Shown one piece after another: positions 20,348 through 31,800 of a DNA stretch of 64,000 nt (the first letter of the stretch is position 1; each line of letters starts with the position of its first letter). The stretch comes from Lodderomyces elongisporus. Lineage: Eukaryota; Ascomycota; Pichiomycetes; Serinales; Debaryomycetaceae. The position numbers were made by a program, and so were the translations under genes. The notes under the pieces were generated by a model that was given only the letters and a program-made list of their open reading frames with translations, did not search any database and was not told where the DNA came from. The stretch is from positions 2,042,001 through 2,106,000 of the forward strand of contig NC_083675.1 in NCBI RefSeq assembly GCF_030384665.1, given 5' to 3'.

Positions 20348-22168
20348 ATGACATTGGCTAAGCATTGGAAATACAACGAAAACGAAGACATTGTTCTTTC
20401 TCAACTTGAAGGTCTTCTTGCCGCCAATCCTTATGCTAAATTAATCCCTACAGAAAAAGTCATATTCAACCCACATTCGGATACACAGAGCAAGATTGCC
20501 GTGATCAGTGGTGGTGGTGCAGGTCACGAACCATTACATGGCGGGTTTGTTGGTGAGAACTTGTTAGATGCCGCCGTTAGTGGCCACATTTTTGCCTCAC
20601 CTTCGACAAAGCAAATCATGGCTGCTATCAAGACCAAAGGTGATAAAGAAAGAGGTACAATTATTGTGGTAAAGAATTATACTGGTGATGTCTTGCACTT
20701 TGGTTTAGCTGCTGAACGGGCCAAGAGTGATAATTATAATGTGGAGTTAGTTGTTGTTAGTGACGATGTTGCTGTGGGCAGAAAGCAAAACAAGATGGTT
20801 GGAAGGAGAGCGTTGGCAGGTACTGCATTGATTCATAAAGTATTGGGTGCAGCCACCGCATTGGACACAAGCGCTAGTTTGAAAGAAATCAGTGATTTTG
20901 GCCGTCTTGTGAATGAGAATTTGGCTACATTGGGAGCAAGTTTAGATAGAACTTCTGTACCTGGTAAAGCTGCACAAGAGGAAGAGGACGAGCACAAGGT
21001 TGAGTTCAATGATGATGATGAGGCAGAGTTAGGATTAGGTATTCATAACGAACCGGGAACGAAATTAAAACCTATTCCTAATCTTGATGAGTTGATCAAG
21101 GATATGATTGAAAAGCTAGTCTCACCCTCGGATCAAGAACGTCATTATGTTGATTTTGATTTGGATAATGATGATTTTGTTCTCTTGATTAATAATCTTG
21201 GTGGTACATCTTCTTTTGAATTGTTTGCAATTACGGAACACGTTATCAAGAATCTTCCATTCAAAAAGGCTCCAAAGAGGATTTTTGTCAGTGACTTTGT
21301 TACTTCGTTTAACTCTCCTGGGTTCTCCATTACCTTACTTAATTTGTCCAATATTGACAAGAGCAAGGGCGCGAAATTTAAGCTGGAAGATGTTTTGAAG
21401 TTCTTGGACACGCCAACAAATGCTCCAGGGTGGAAACCAAAGACATACGATGCCAAATACTGGGACGAGAGTGGGAAACAAGATAGAACAATTGAGTCAC
21501 CAATGAAGGATGAATCCGTTGTTACCTCAAATTTAAAGATTGACGCTAAACAATTTGAACAAAATTTGAAAGCCGCGTTGGAAAACCTTCTTAAAGCTGA
21601 GCCAAAAGTAACACATTACGACACATTGGTTGGAGATGGTGATTGTGGGGAGACCTTGGCTGGTGGTGCTAACTCCATCTTAGAAGCATTGAAATCTGAT
21701 AAAGAGTTTCAATCGCATCTTTCCGACCCAGTAGCCACACTTTATCGCATCACCGAACTTGTCGAAGATAGCATGGGAGGTACTTCGGGTGGATTATACT
21801 CAATTTATCTTACTGCATTAGTGCAAAACTTAAAAGATGCAAAAGAAGTCAGCACAAAGATAGTAGCCGATGCCTTGTACAATGCCCTCCATGACGGTTT
21901 ATTCAAGTATACCAAAGCACGTGTTGGTGGAAGAACCATGATTGATTCATTGCAACCATTTGTTGATACATTTAAAGATACTGGTGATTTGAGCAAAGCA
22001 GTCGAGGCAGCTAAGAAGGGATGTGAAGAGACTAAAAAATTGGAGGCCAGCTTTGGAAGATCGAGTTATGTAAACAAGGAAGACTTGGAAGCTGAAGGCG
22101 GTATACCTGATCCGGGTGCTGTTGGGTTATTGGCCTTGATAGAAGGATTTGCCAATAGTGTTAACTAA
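20348..22168 (+). CDS. DAK2: Dihydroxyacetone kinase
   Basis: A 606-residue single-chain, ATP-dependent dihydroxyacetone kinase. The N-terminal DhaK domain (1-360) has the glycine-rich segment SGGGAGHEPLHGGFVG (54-69), KNYTGDVLHFGLAAERA (109-125) and the histidine of GLGIHNEPG (His233), which in this family forms a covalent hemiaminal with dihydroxyacetone. A linker leads to the C-terminal DhaL domain (about 395-606) with YDTLVGDGDCGETLAGGA (424-441), whose three aspartates (425, 430, 432) coordinate Mg-ATP, and MGGTSGGLYS (476-485). The protein phosphorylates dihydroxyacetone to DHAP, detoxifying it and feeding glycerol carbon into glycolysis. There is no peroxisomal SKL terminus, so it is probably cytosolic. 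It lies between two LYS14-type regulators, the arrangement remembered for C. albicans DAK2. Confidence 0.95.
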   Translation: MTLAKHWKYNENEDIVLSQLEGLLAANPYAKLIPTEKVIFNPHSDTQSKIAVISGGGAGHEPLHGGFVGENLLDAAVSGHIFASPSTKQIMAAIKTKGDKERGTIIVVKNYTGDVLHFGLAAERAKSDNYNVELVVVSDDVAVGRKQNKMVGRRALAGTALIHKVLGAATALDTSASLKEISDFGRLVNENLATLGASLDRTSVPGKAAQEEEDEHKVEFNDDDEAELGLGIHNEPGTKLKPIPNLDELIKDMIEKLVSPSDQERHYVDFDLDNDDFVLLINNLGGTSSFELFAITEHVIKNLPFKKAPKRIFVSDFVTSFNSPGFSITLLNLSNIDKSKGAKFKLEDVLKFLDTPTNAPGWKPKTYDAKYWDESGKQDRTIESPMKDESVVTSNLKIDAKQFEQNLKAALENLLKAEPKVTHYDTLVGDGDCGETLAGGANSILEALKSDKEFQSHLSDPVATLYRITELVEDSMGGTSGGLYSIYLTALVQNLKDAKEVSTKIVADALYNALHDGLFKYTKARVGGRTMIDSLQPFVDTFKDTGDLSKAVEAAKKGCEETKKLEASFGRSSYVNKEDLEAEGGIPDPGAVGLLALIEGFANSVN

Positions 22169-22459
22169 ATATATAAATGTTGATTCTTTCCTCAGTTCGT
22201 TCCTTACCCTTTTATCTTTAAATACACAACTTTAAAAAATCAGGATTCGAGAAGATTCAAAAAGAAAAGAAAAGAGTAAAAATTAGGAATTATGTAAAGG
22301 AATAAACGAATAGCAAAGGATTTTCTAAAAGAGTAAATAGAAATTAGAGAAAAGAAGGATAGAATGTTAAAAAAAAAAAACTAAAAGAGAAAAAGAAAAT
22401 GAGAAAAGAGAAAAGGAAAAGTACATTCATAATACAAACAGTAAAAAGTTACTCATGAT

Positions 22460-25003
22460 TTAATAAGATAAAAGATCCTCTGACTCATGCCCATCATCTT
22501 CCAGCGTTAAGCCTTCACGTCTGGCCCAAATCTTCTCTACTCGGTTTAGTGCAATCATTGCACCACCTGAACCAGCTTCGGACAGCAGCTTGAAAAAATT
22601 TCGTACAGCTTCCTTGTCTTCTTCTGTCTCTACGTTTGAACCCGCAACCAATGCAGGCCATTGCAACATCATCACGGCATTATTAAACAATGGTTGTGGA
22701 TGATAATCTGTGGTGAATGAGATCATCTTGATGATGCTGCGGGTGAGAACCTGTACTTGTGGCGAGCTGTATGATTCTTCAAAACAATTTAAAAGTAGTG
22801 TGATCATTGCTGCCTGGATGTATGATTGGTGACTAACATCCATCCAACTTATACTCTTGTTTGGTGTTTGTTCCACAAGAATACCTATTGCGTTGGAGGA
22901 AATTACTCCATTTTCGTCAATGAATTTAATCTCCGAAAGTCGTTGGAACTCTGCAAAGAGTTTTATGTATTGTCTTGAGTCACGCAAGTTGAGCTTTTTA
23001 GAGCGTTTCCGATTAAGTATCCTGATAAGTTTTTGGAAATAGTCAAAGCTATCATTGTGATATCCTCCCATGATATTGAACCCATTGTCCATAATGATGC
23101 CAAGGTCAACTAAAACATTTTTTTCATACAAGTTACCAGAGTTGATTAACTCTGTAATCTCTTCATCATCTACCAAGGTACCTCCGCGATTAGAACTGAT
23201 TCCGGCCAATATTTCCAACGTTATAAACCAACATTTGCAAAAGATGAGTACTCTAGAGTGGCTAACACTTTTTGACATCTTGCAAAGCAAATCTTTGGCA
23301 CCTTTTAGATGTGGTCGCCAGTCTTGCTTTGGGTTAGAAGCGTTTGCAGCTGCAAGAAATAGCACAGTGAGTAAAACGCTTTCAATCTTGGTGTTTAGCG
23401 TCTTGTCATCAGCTATTGCTGGACCAAGCAGTTTGACACAATCGAGCAAGTACAAGTAGTAGTAGTCCTCGTCTTCGGGTCTTTTTGATGAAAGGAATTT
23501 AGAGCGAGCACCAAATGCTAGTAACGCTGCAAGTACATAATTGGAATCCGCCGCACTGCTCAATAGTATATCTCTTGCAGGATTATAGTATGCTTGACTT
23601 TGTGTATCATATGCTGAAAATGGCAAAACAATGTATGAGAACTTGTAATAAAACTCTTCCAAATAGACCTGGTCATTCTCGTTTTCCAACCTGATGTAAT
23701 CAACTGAGATATTCTTGATGGGTCTGTTGTTGTCAGCCGATTGGCGGCTCTTTATCGACGGATTAATATCTTTATCTCCATAGGATTCAGGGTTTTTCTC
23801 CTTTTCATATAAAATCCCATTTACCATTTTATTCAAGTCGTCAGCAAGAACCTTGAGATCTTTTTGGTCAAGGTACTGCTCATCCTGAGGGGTCATGATA
23901 TTCGATGAATGAAGCGGAGCAGAAGCCAGAGCAGAAGCCGGAGTAGAAGCCGGTGCAGAAGCTGGTGCAGGAGCTGGTGCAGAATATTTCCCATTGGTAT
24001 CAAGTGGCATATCTCCCCTCGGTCCGTCACGACCACTACTGTTACTGCTACTGCTACTGCTAATGCTACTCCCACTGATATTGTTGTTACTGTTTCCTGG
24101 ACCACCATTCCCACCTAAAATTCCAGGAAGATTTGTTGTGGTTGTGACGCTACCTCCAGGCGGTGTCAATTTGTTTAATGGCAGTTCAAAGTTTAACTTA
24201 TTCGTGAGGGATGAAGTTCCAACAAGCATGGAGCTTTCCCTTGAGCGACTAGTGATTGGCGGAAGCTGTAATCTTAAAGCAAAGTTTTCATCATGTCTGT
24301 ACCCTGGGTCGGGAAGTGCAGCTGGGATTGGTCCTTGTGGTTGATTCAAATATGGTCGTGGTGCCCTCGCAATATTGTATTGCGGAGATTGGTGCAGCAT
24401 CTGCGGCATTTGCGCAGACGGATGCAGCATAAATGGTGGTTGGTTGTTGCTGCCATTGTTGTTGCCATTGTTGCCATTGTTGTTGTTGTTGTTGTTGTTA
24501 TTGTTGTTGTTGCCAGGATCATGCTGAAGAGAGTGGTAGGCAATTTGTTGCTCCGATTTGCCAAAATTTCTCAACTTGTCATGAAACTGGTCGTCATAAT
24601 TGCCGCCCTGTGTAGTTCCAGCGCCTCTATTATGTAGGAAACTCAGTGATGGTAAGTCCAGTCGTTGTTGCAATGTCACGTTCACATCAGGAATATTCTG
24701 CATAGTGCCACTAACGCCTGCAGCACTAGTTTCAGGTTTCCCATCTATATTGCCTTCGCCAGCCGAATCGGGTGATTGCTCATCACCCAGTTGCAATTTC
24801 TGCTTTTTCCTCAGCACCCTCAAAACTTTTTCACCGGCAGCAGGGTATGAGCACTCTTTCTTGAGTCTGGCACACTGAAAACACGCCGGTTTGTCTTCTG
24901 AGCACTTGATTTTGCGTCGTTTACATTCTCGACATCCACCTTTACTGTAGATCCGCTTCCCAGCTGATTGCCGTAGTCCCAAATCCAATACTCCTGTTGA
25001 CAT
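22460..25003 (-). CDS. LYS143: Zn2Cys6 transcription factor of the LYS14 family (LYS143-like)
   Basis: An 847-residue protein. The zinc cluster uses Cys24, 27, 34, 41, 44 and 51 in YSKGGCRECKRRKIKCSEDKP. A long variable region follows, with Asn repeats (about 165-182), Gly/Ser/Asn-rich stretches and an imperfect (AP/AS)n run near residue 350. The C-terminal half shares with LYS142 and yeast Lys14 the FYYKFSYIVLPFSAYD, DWRPHLKGAKDLLCKMS and ISWMDVSHQSYIQAA segments, and it ends in the family-like EDLLSY. Its spacing to the DAK2 stop is only 291 bp, tail to tail. The paralogue pair on both sides of DAK2, in the same orientation, suggests an old tandem duplication. Role inferred: regulation of lysine or another metabolic pathway; C. 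albicans paralogues are not all lysine regulators. Confidence 0.85.
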   Translation of the reverse strand: MSTGVLDLGLRQSAGKRIYSKGGCRECKRRKIKCSEDKPACFQCARLKKECSYPAAGEKVLRVLRKKQKLQLGDEQSPDSAGEGNIDGKPETSAAGVSGTMQNIPDVNVTLQQRLDLPSLSFLHNRGAGTTQGGNYDDQFHDKLRNFGKSEQQIAYHSLQHDPGNNNNNNNNNNNNGNNGNNNGSNNQPPFMLHPSAQMPQMLHQSPQYNIARAPRPYLNQPQGPIPAALPDPGYRHDENFALRLQLPPITSRSRESSMLVGTSSLTNKLNFELPLNKLTPPGGSVTTTTNLPGILGGNGGPGNSNNNISGSSISSSSSSNSSGRDGPRGDMPLDTNGKYSAPAPAPASAPASTPASALASAPLHSSNIMTPQDEQYLDQKDLKVLADDLNKMVNGILYEKEKNPESYGDKDINPSIKSRQSADNNRPIKNISVDYIRLENENDQVYLEEFYYKFSYIVLPFSAYDTQSQAYYNPARDILLSSAADSNYVLAALLAFGARSKFLSSKRPEDEDYYYLYLLDCVKLLGPAIADDKTLNTKIESVLLTVLFLAAANASNPKQDWRPHLKGAKDLLCKMSKSVSHSRVLIFCKCWFITLEILAGISSNRGGTLVDDEEITELINSGNLYEKNVLVDLGIIMDNGFNIMGGYHNDSFDYFQKLIRILNRKRSKKLNLRDSRQYIKLFAEFQRLSEIKFIDENGVISSNAIGILVEQTPNKSISWMDVSHQSYIQAAMITLLLNCFEESYSSPQVQVLTRSIIKMISFTTDYHPQPLFNNAVMMLQWPALVAGSNVETEEDKEAVRNFFKLLSEAGSGGAMIALNRVEKIWARREGLTLEDDGHESEDLLSY

Positions 25004-26281
25004 TCTAAAGTGTAATTTATTTCGTTTTCTTTTTTTTTTTACCTGTTATTTCTTTCCTTTGTTTTTTTGTTTTTTATTTTTTATTTTTTTGTTTTTTGTT
25101 TGTCGTGGTTTCGATGTTTCCTGATAATTTGAGATAAGATGACTGAATCTTATGATTGAGTATCAGCTGATTTTTGTAGAATATAGCAAAGAATGATCCT
25201 CCGTTAGCGTTCTTCGTTGCTAGTAAAAAATTGCCTTAGTAGTACTATTGATTGTTTGGGTTCTTATTATAGGTAAAGAAATTCAATCTCAGTTGGGAAA
25301 AGGTTGGAAGGAAAAGCGGAAATTAGAACATTAAAATAATAAAAAAAATGAGAGGAAGATGAAGAAGAGGAAGAGGAAGTAGAGGAGAAAGAAAATGGCG
25401 CTTCTTGATTTTTATTTTTTTTATTTTCTCTCTTGGACTGCCTTCTGCAGTAGGCAAGATTGCCTACATATTGTTTACACATGCAGTTCTACAAAAATAT
25501 TGCGCAATTCTCTAGATACTTTTGTAACATTTAAAAAACAAACTTCGAGTTCGAGGGTGTCCTTCAAGTGTTCAAGTGCAGAGCATTATGCTAACCCGGA
25601 ATTTAGTAACAGGAAGGTATTAGAAATATAGCAATTAAAAAAAACAACAAAATATTGCAAAAACCTGTAGTTAAAAATTATTAGTAGGTGGATTTTTGTT
25701 TCATCGGAGGCAACGGCAAACAGTAGAATGTGAAATGGGAACGCATGAAATTTACGCCATTGCCCTACTCTTGAAATTATGTTATGACTATAGGCATATA
25801 TGTATATATGTATATATGTATATATGTATATTAGTGTGTGTGTGTATTTATGCCCAAAAGAAAGGGGAAAAAAAAAGTCTATGTTTCCGAATCTTTTAAG
25901 CTACCATAGGCGTTACGAAGCACAGACAGAAGTCCAGCCTTTTCTTCTATACATGACGATGCGCAATTTAAAGACGGATTAGAACGGATATAAATCCGGA
26001 TGTGGAGTAAAAAATTTTACCATGGCATTATCATCAACAGCCCTACAAAAGGAAACAAAGCTAACAGTACTTTTGTCAAGTTTCGCTGTAAAATTTATTT
26101 ATTTGTTTATTATTGAATTTTTTTTTTTTATAAAGAAAAAAATGATTCGTTACTCAATTAATGTATATAAAACTGTAACACGGTAGAATTAAAAATAGAG
26201 AAGAAAAAAATAATAAATCTCACCGACGATATCTAGTATAGCATCCTCAACAAAATCTCTTCAAGCCTTCAATTTTGTTCT
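25004..26281. other. Intergenic: promoter of LYS143, 3' of CTA8
   Basis: 1.28 kb with T-rich DNA (25020-25100), a GAAGAGGAAG stretch (25350-25390) and a TATATATG array (25795-25831). No gene recognised. Confidence 0.55.
25795..25831. repeat. Microsatellite, TATATATG units
   Basis: Four tandem copies of an 8-bp TATATATG unit, followed by a short GT run. Confidence 0.85.
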
Positions 26282-28609
26282 TTACTTTGTTTCTTCTTCT
26301 CCTTCTTCCTCCTCTGTTCCATCATAGATCTCATGGATCGTTCTTTTTTTACTCGAGGGGCGTGGATTCGCATATCCATTTAGCAATTGGGCCAGCTCCG
26401 GTTGCGGAGAAGAAAATCCATTAACGGCACTAGTGTTTAGAAAACCTGGCGCAGGTGCGGGACTTCCATTCTGAATGTAATCATCAATATTGAAATGGTC
26501 CAACGTTGGGTCGTGAGCTAATATATCATTGTGATCACTATTAGCGGGGTTTGCACCAGAAGCAAAATCAGCACCTGTACTAGCACCTGTACTAGCACCC
26601 GCACTAACACTAGGATCAACCCCATTATTTGAACCATTCGATTTTGCATCAAGATGTAAGCCATCTTTTTGAGCTAATTCTTGTTGCTGACTCAATTTCT
26701 CTATCCAATCCTGCACTTGCTCAATAGACTGTCCAGAATTCTTCAATTGTGTCTCCATACTATCATACGCTGGATTGGTTGGTATAGTTAAATCCGTGTA
26801 CAATGGATGTGGCGATGTCGCGGGATCCTGATTTACCAAATGCTGATACATATTCTTCAAGTTGGATTCATTTGATCTGGCCTTATTGTGCGACCTGAAA
26901 ATTTCTTCAATCGAGGCTGGAGAGGATTGCGTTCTGCTAACAGAAGGCCTGCGTGCATGTGCTTGGTCTGTGAGAAGTAATCTAGGCTTGTATTGCATTT
27001 GTTGATACAGCGCTTCTGACGACGAGGGAGATTGATAGACCGGTGAATTGTGATCTTCTGTATGGGTTTGCTGTTGGTGGCTGCTTTTGTTATTGATGTT
27101 GTTGTGATTGTTATTGTTGTTACTGCTATTATTATTAATAATATTAGAATCGAGTGAAGCATTTAAGTCAGTAGGTTGTTGCGGACCTTGTGATTGAGTA
27201 TGTGTTTGTGCTCTACGAAGCATAGGTGAGTTCCTTACTGATTGTGGGAAATGCGCCAACGGGTGATTTTGAGTATCCAAAAGCTTGTTGCCATTGCCGT
27301 AAGCAGCTGCCAAAAATTTGAGCACCTTGTCCATCGTCCTAGCTTGCATTTGAGCCCTCTCCCTATTGAGATAATTCTCCTGCCACAACACCTTGTTATC
27401 ATGTCTAACCCGTCTCAAATCTTCCGTAATAGCATACTGATTCATCTTGATGGTTTCCAACTCAGAGAGGATCAACGAGAGACTAGCATTTGTAACTGGG
27501 GCGTCCTGCGCGTCGTCCTGTCCTGGTGTGCTCTTGTTTCTTATAATTTTGTCTAACAAATCTTCGCGGCCCCTAATGAAGTTCGGATTCTCAAATTGCC
27601 AAATCTCATCTTGACCACCGTTGCCATGCCTATCACAGTTTTGGTTCATGGTCCCATTATTAATATCTTGAACTTTGTGCCACCCATACATGTTCAACTG
27701 TCTAACAAAACTTGCAAAATTGTTGTGTTTGAAATAGTTGGGCAAGATGAGTTTCATGAAATCCTCACGGTGAAAAACCTGGAAAGTTTTACCATCATCA
27801 TTCCATCTAATGTATTCCTTATTGGCTTCGTCATTGACCATGGACCAAATCTTCATCACAAATGCTGGCCTAGTTTTTGGCCCCGCCTCTTGTTTCCTGC
27901 GTTTATTGTGATTGTTACTTGCATGTGCCTGTATTTGAGGCTGTTGTGGTTTGGAAAGTTCTTGGTGTACTTGGGCGATATCCAATGGTTTGTAGTTGCG
28001 AGGCAACACAGATTCAGATAGTGGTGGTAAAGGTGGAAGCGACATTTCCTTGTAAAACAGTGATGGGTTTGTTTTGTTGAATACTTGTAAATCAAAGTCT
28101 TGGTCTGCTGATAATGAGCCATCAGTAGATGAAGGAACATGCACACTTGGTTTCTTAACTTGTTGAGGTGGAGATTGTTCCAATTCCTGGATTTTCTCAA
28201 AGTTGCTGATGTGGTTTGGGGAGCCAAAGTCAAAGTTGGTACTATAGTATTGTTGATGATTCAACACAGGTGTTTGTGGTGCATTGGCGCCATTTTGACC
28301 GCGACCATTCCCTTGTCCTTGCGCTTTAGCTTGTCCATACCCTTGTCCCTGGGTTTCGTTATAGTTTTGACTTTGATTCAAGTCGATACCAAAACTTCCT
28401 GGTGACATGTGAGGGAAATGTTGTTGAAATAATTGGTGATTTGAACCAAACCCGTGGTTATTATTGTTGGTGCTGTTGTTGATGTTATTGTTGTTGATGT
28501 TTCCGTTCCGATTTATCATTTGTATATCATCGACTGAAGCGTGCAGGTTGTCCATGGAGGGTCCAAGCAAGTCTAGTAATGGGTCTCTATAGTCTGTTGC
28601 CATATTCAT
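26282..28609 (-). CDS. CTA8: Heat shock transcription factor (Hsf1/Cta8)
   Basis: 775 residues from the ATG at 28609. The HSF DNA-binding domain spans about 247-357 and includes RPAFVMKIWSMVND, the recognition-helix region NYFKHNNFASFVRQLNMYGW (291-310) and FENPNFIRGREDLLDKI (339-355). A heptad-type trimerisation region follows (about 375-425: LSLILSELETIKMNQYAITE and on), then long Asn/Gln/Ser-rich activation regions and an acidic tail ending EEEEGEEETK. HSF trimers bind inverted nGAAn repeats in promoters of chaperone genes and are essential in yeasts. The N-terminal 240 residues contain Asn tracts and GQGYGQAKAQGQG repeats. The frame stays open for about 95 further codons upstream of the ATG without another ATG, so the true N terminus is uncertain. 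Position between LYS143 and AOX2 matches the remembered C. albicans order. Confidence 0.95.
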   Translation of the reverse strand: MNMATDYRDPLLDLLGPSMDNLHASVDDIQMINRNGNINNNNINNSTNNNNHGFGSNHQLFQQHFPHMSPGSFGIDLNQSQNYNETQGQGYGQAKAQGQGNGRGQNGANAPQTPVLNHQQYYSTNFDFGSPNHISNFEKIQELEQSPPQQVKKPSVHVPSSTDGSLSADQDFDLQVFNKTNPSLFYKEMSLPPLPPLSESVLPRNYKPLDIAQVHQELSKPQQPQIQAHASNNHNKRRKQEAGPKTRPAFVMKIWSMVNDEANKEYIRWNDDGKTFQVFHREDFMKLILPNYFKHNNFASFVRQLNMYGWHKVQDINNGTMNQNCDRHGNGGQDEIWQFENPNFIRGREDLLDKIIRNKSTPGQDDAQDAPVTNASLSLILSELETIKMNQYAITEDLRRVRHDNKVLWQENYLNRERAQMQARTMDKVLKFLAAAYGNGNKLLDTQNHPLAHFPQSVRNSPMLRRAQTHTQSQGPQQPTDLNASLDSNIINNNSSNNNNNHNNINNKSSHQQQTHTEDHNSPVYQSPSSSEALYQQMQYKPRLLLTDQAHARRPSVSRTQSSPASIEEIFRSHNKARSNESNLKNMYQHLVNQDPATSPHPLYTDLTIPTNPAYDSMETQLKNSGQSIEQVQDWIEKLSQQQELAQKDGLHLDAKSNGSNNGVDPSVSAGASTGASTGADFASGANPANSDHNDILAHDPTLDHFNIDDYIQNGSPAPAPGFLNTSAVNGFSSPQPELAQLLNGYANPRPSSKKRTIHEIYDGTEEEEGEEETK

Positions 28610-28807
28610 GATCTTCGAGGTTGATAGTGTTGGCGATAGCGATATCAGTGATTGCGGTAGTAGTTCCTGTATTTTCGGCGACGATTGTGGTGGTTGTTTA
28701 TAAGATTGATTAGAGATCTGGTTGGGGATATCTGAAGATGGTGATTTTGATGATGTGACGGAAGCATCCTCCAGATTATCCCCCTTTTCGGAGGTGATCA
28801 GCCTCCC

Positions 28808-28815
28808 TTTATATA
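28808..28815 (-). promoter_or_regulatory. TATA-like element upstream of CTA8
   Basis: TATATAAA on the minus strand about 200 nt before the annotated ATG. If used, transcription would start within or after the upstream open frame, which argues for the 28609 start; this is inference. Confidence 0.45.
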
Positions 28816-31800
28816 CACTTTTCTGATCTATTTTGGCTTTCTTTATTTTTCTTATTTCTTTTTTTTTGTTTTTAATTCCCCCAATTAGCTGTTAAACAGT
28901 AGTATTGTTTAAAAGCAAGAGAATGATAAATGATAATAACAGCTACTTCTATATGCTCTAGATGTTAAATTTCTGGGAGCATACAATCTGGGTTTACCCT
29001 ATTGTTAATTTTTCAAACTGGGGAAGTAAATAGGGAGGGGGGGGTGAAAAGTTAACTTGGTTGAAGGAGGGGTTATAGTGGTAAATGTGGTGCTATTGAA
29101 GTAGTATGTACTATTATCCTCTTCACCCTTTTTTCTTTTCAAACAAAAAAAAGAAAAAGAAAATGGAGAAGAAATAAAGTTGCTCAATACGATGTTAATG
29201 AGATGTTGTTGGTTAATAGTAAATGTAGTGGTGGTTCTTTGCTTTTGCTTCTTACTTCTTTAGTTTTTTTTTTTGCTTCCTTCTACATAAAATAATAAAA
29301 GGAACAGAAGAGCATTTGCGACCTCTGCGTTTCATTTCTTTTTTTTTCATTTTGAGTTTGATGAAGGATTGTCGTTTCTGTGTCGTGTCGCACATCCCCG
29401 GAAATGGAAATTTGCGTGAAATACTTTTGCGACATTTTGAGCGGATACAATATGGTGTGCACTTATTGAGACCTTCTTCTAAGAGTTATGCACCATGCAC
29501 TCACATTAGACTATTGTAGTTCCGTTCTAGACCTCTAATCGACCATCCTTATCCCTCACTCAATATCTAATGAACTGCTTTGGAATATTGAAACACTTTT
29601 GGGTAAAACTCTAAACATTGTTTCCATTTCCAAATAAAAAAATTAAAAATAGGAGAAAAATGAAGGAAGAAGCAAAATAACGCAAGAAGAGATATCCGGA
29701 AACGGCGGGACCATTCCATATAACGAGGCACAGCAAGGGAGTTTTTTTTTTCTTCTTTATGTACTTTAGAACATCCAAATTTGGAGAGGAAAAGATAATA
29801 AAGATGTGGAAAATGAGTTAAGACAACTCGTAATTAAAAAAAAAAGGTGCCGTTTAACAAAGAAAGAGATAAAAATACCGAGCAGACAGGGAAGAAACTA
29901 GGGGAATGAAAGTAGAGTGAGTTCTAGAACCTTCTACTACATACGAGAGGAAACACAGGCCAGAGGAAAGAGAAAACGTGCCACATCGAGATCTTATTTT
30001 AGATGGCTTTCTTTTTCCATGGGAGTAAATAAATCCCCTCGGAAGCTGCAAATTGAATAACTTATTAATAATGATCAAAAAAAATTCAAGGGCCATATAA
30101 TGAAACAACTTCCGCGCTAAAAAAAAAAACAACTTACAAATAGTTCTTGCAAGAGAGATAGAGAGAAAGCGCAAACAAAAGAGGAGAGAGAACATAAATT
30201 GTTTAGTGCTAACAATACTTGTCTTTAACCTTTGTTTGTTACCACTTTGAGCAATTGTGGGAGATTAGATTATCAATCGACCTAAAGCAAACAACACAAA
30301 CTCTACACAATTCTCTTTTTCTACCCTTCCTTCCTTTCTCGATCTCCCCCCCCCCCCCCACTCAAGCAAGCAACCGACCGTGTGCACCCCCTTACCTGTT
30401 GTTTTGAAAAAAAAAACCCAAAATACATTTGTGTTGAGAATAAAGTAATAGACCCTTATATGCATTTCCAGAGTCGAATGTTGTTTGACAAAATAACATG
30501 AATAATGACAATAATAAGAATAGATGTATGTTTTAAAGGTAGTGGTGCACATGTTTTGGTATCGATACCTTTAAATCTTGAATGCTCAGTTAGTTAGATG
30601 ATATACGGAATGGTTTCTACTGATTTTAAAGCAGAAAAAAAAACAAAGAAACAGATGGTCTCAAGGGAAAAGTACTTTATGATAGCTAGATATCTGAAAG
30701 CTAATCAAACCTAACCATTGATAAGATTTTGTTGCTACTTGCCACCACTCCCACTTTAGTTCTAAGCATCATTATAGAAGACAATCATTTTTCTTGCCAC
30801 TTTTATCATTCTTGTACAGTTTCCTCTTCTTTTTTCTTTTTTTATGTTTAATTTTTTATTGTTCTATTTTCACCACCAACTCCTACACTCACTCATTAAT
30901 TTTCTTTGGCTCAAAACCACAGCAACCAAAAACAATCAATACTAGTCAATGTAATTTCCTTCTTTTTCTTTTTCCTTTTCCTTTTTCCTTTTTCTTTTTC
31001 CTTTTTCTTTTCCTAGTTTTTTTTTTTACTTCTACTTATTCAATTGCTAGCCTTCTTTTCCGGCATTGAACATCGATTACAATAGAAAGTGGTGTGGTGT
31101 AGATGCAACGTATTCTATTCATTTTTTTTTTATTTTTGAGGTTTGGGGGCTCGGGCGCAAGATACAATGCAAGAGTGGAGAATGTTAAAATCTTAACCTT
31201 ATTTTTCTTTCCCTATAGTTTGTGCTTGTGTTTGTGTTTGTATATAGAGATATGCACGAGAAGCAAACTTCATGCAACCGACGCATGCAAGTAATTAATG
31301 CAAAAACTTAGCTTTTCCTATACGCGCGTGTAACAGATTATCAACTAAATAAATATTTAGTTTACTTGAAGACAAATACAAATAAGACAGCCCAAAGAAG
31401 AAGAGGAAAGACTAGTTTCCCTCCATCAACAATCACTATCTTGTCAAATCAACATTCTACATTTGACCTTAGATTCTGTCCTCTTTGGAAAAGAGGGTTA
31501 GCATGGAACAATTTAGCACTCTTGCTTTATAAAGGAGTTTAATCAACAAAGACGTATATGGTCAATTACTTCATTTCATGACTATTCAGGATAGAGTTTG
31601 CAAAGGGTTAATACTCGAACAATAGACTCCCCTCCCCAAGATTAGTACTGTTCTTTTCCCCTTCTTTTTCTTCTTCTTTTCTTTGCGTTTTCACCCATCC
31701 ACATCCTGTTCTAAGACTACACTTCTTGCTAATGACTTTAGTTCCTAGTCACGCCACGTATTATCTGTATTATATGCTCAATTCAAATCATTGCTACGCA

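Noticed and set aside
29854..30195. 113-codon open frame in the CTA8-AOX2 gap
   Set aside because: No recognisable domain, hydrophobic low-complexity start and no codon-use signal; most likely chance.
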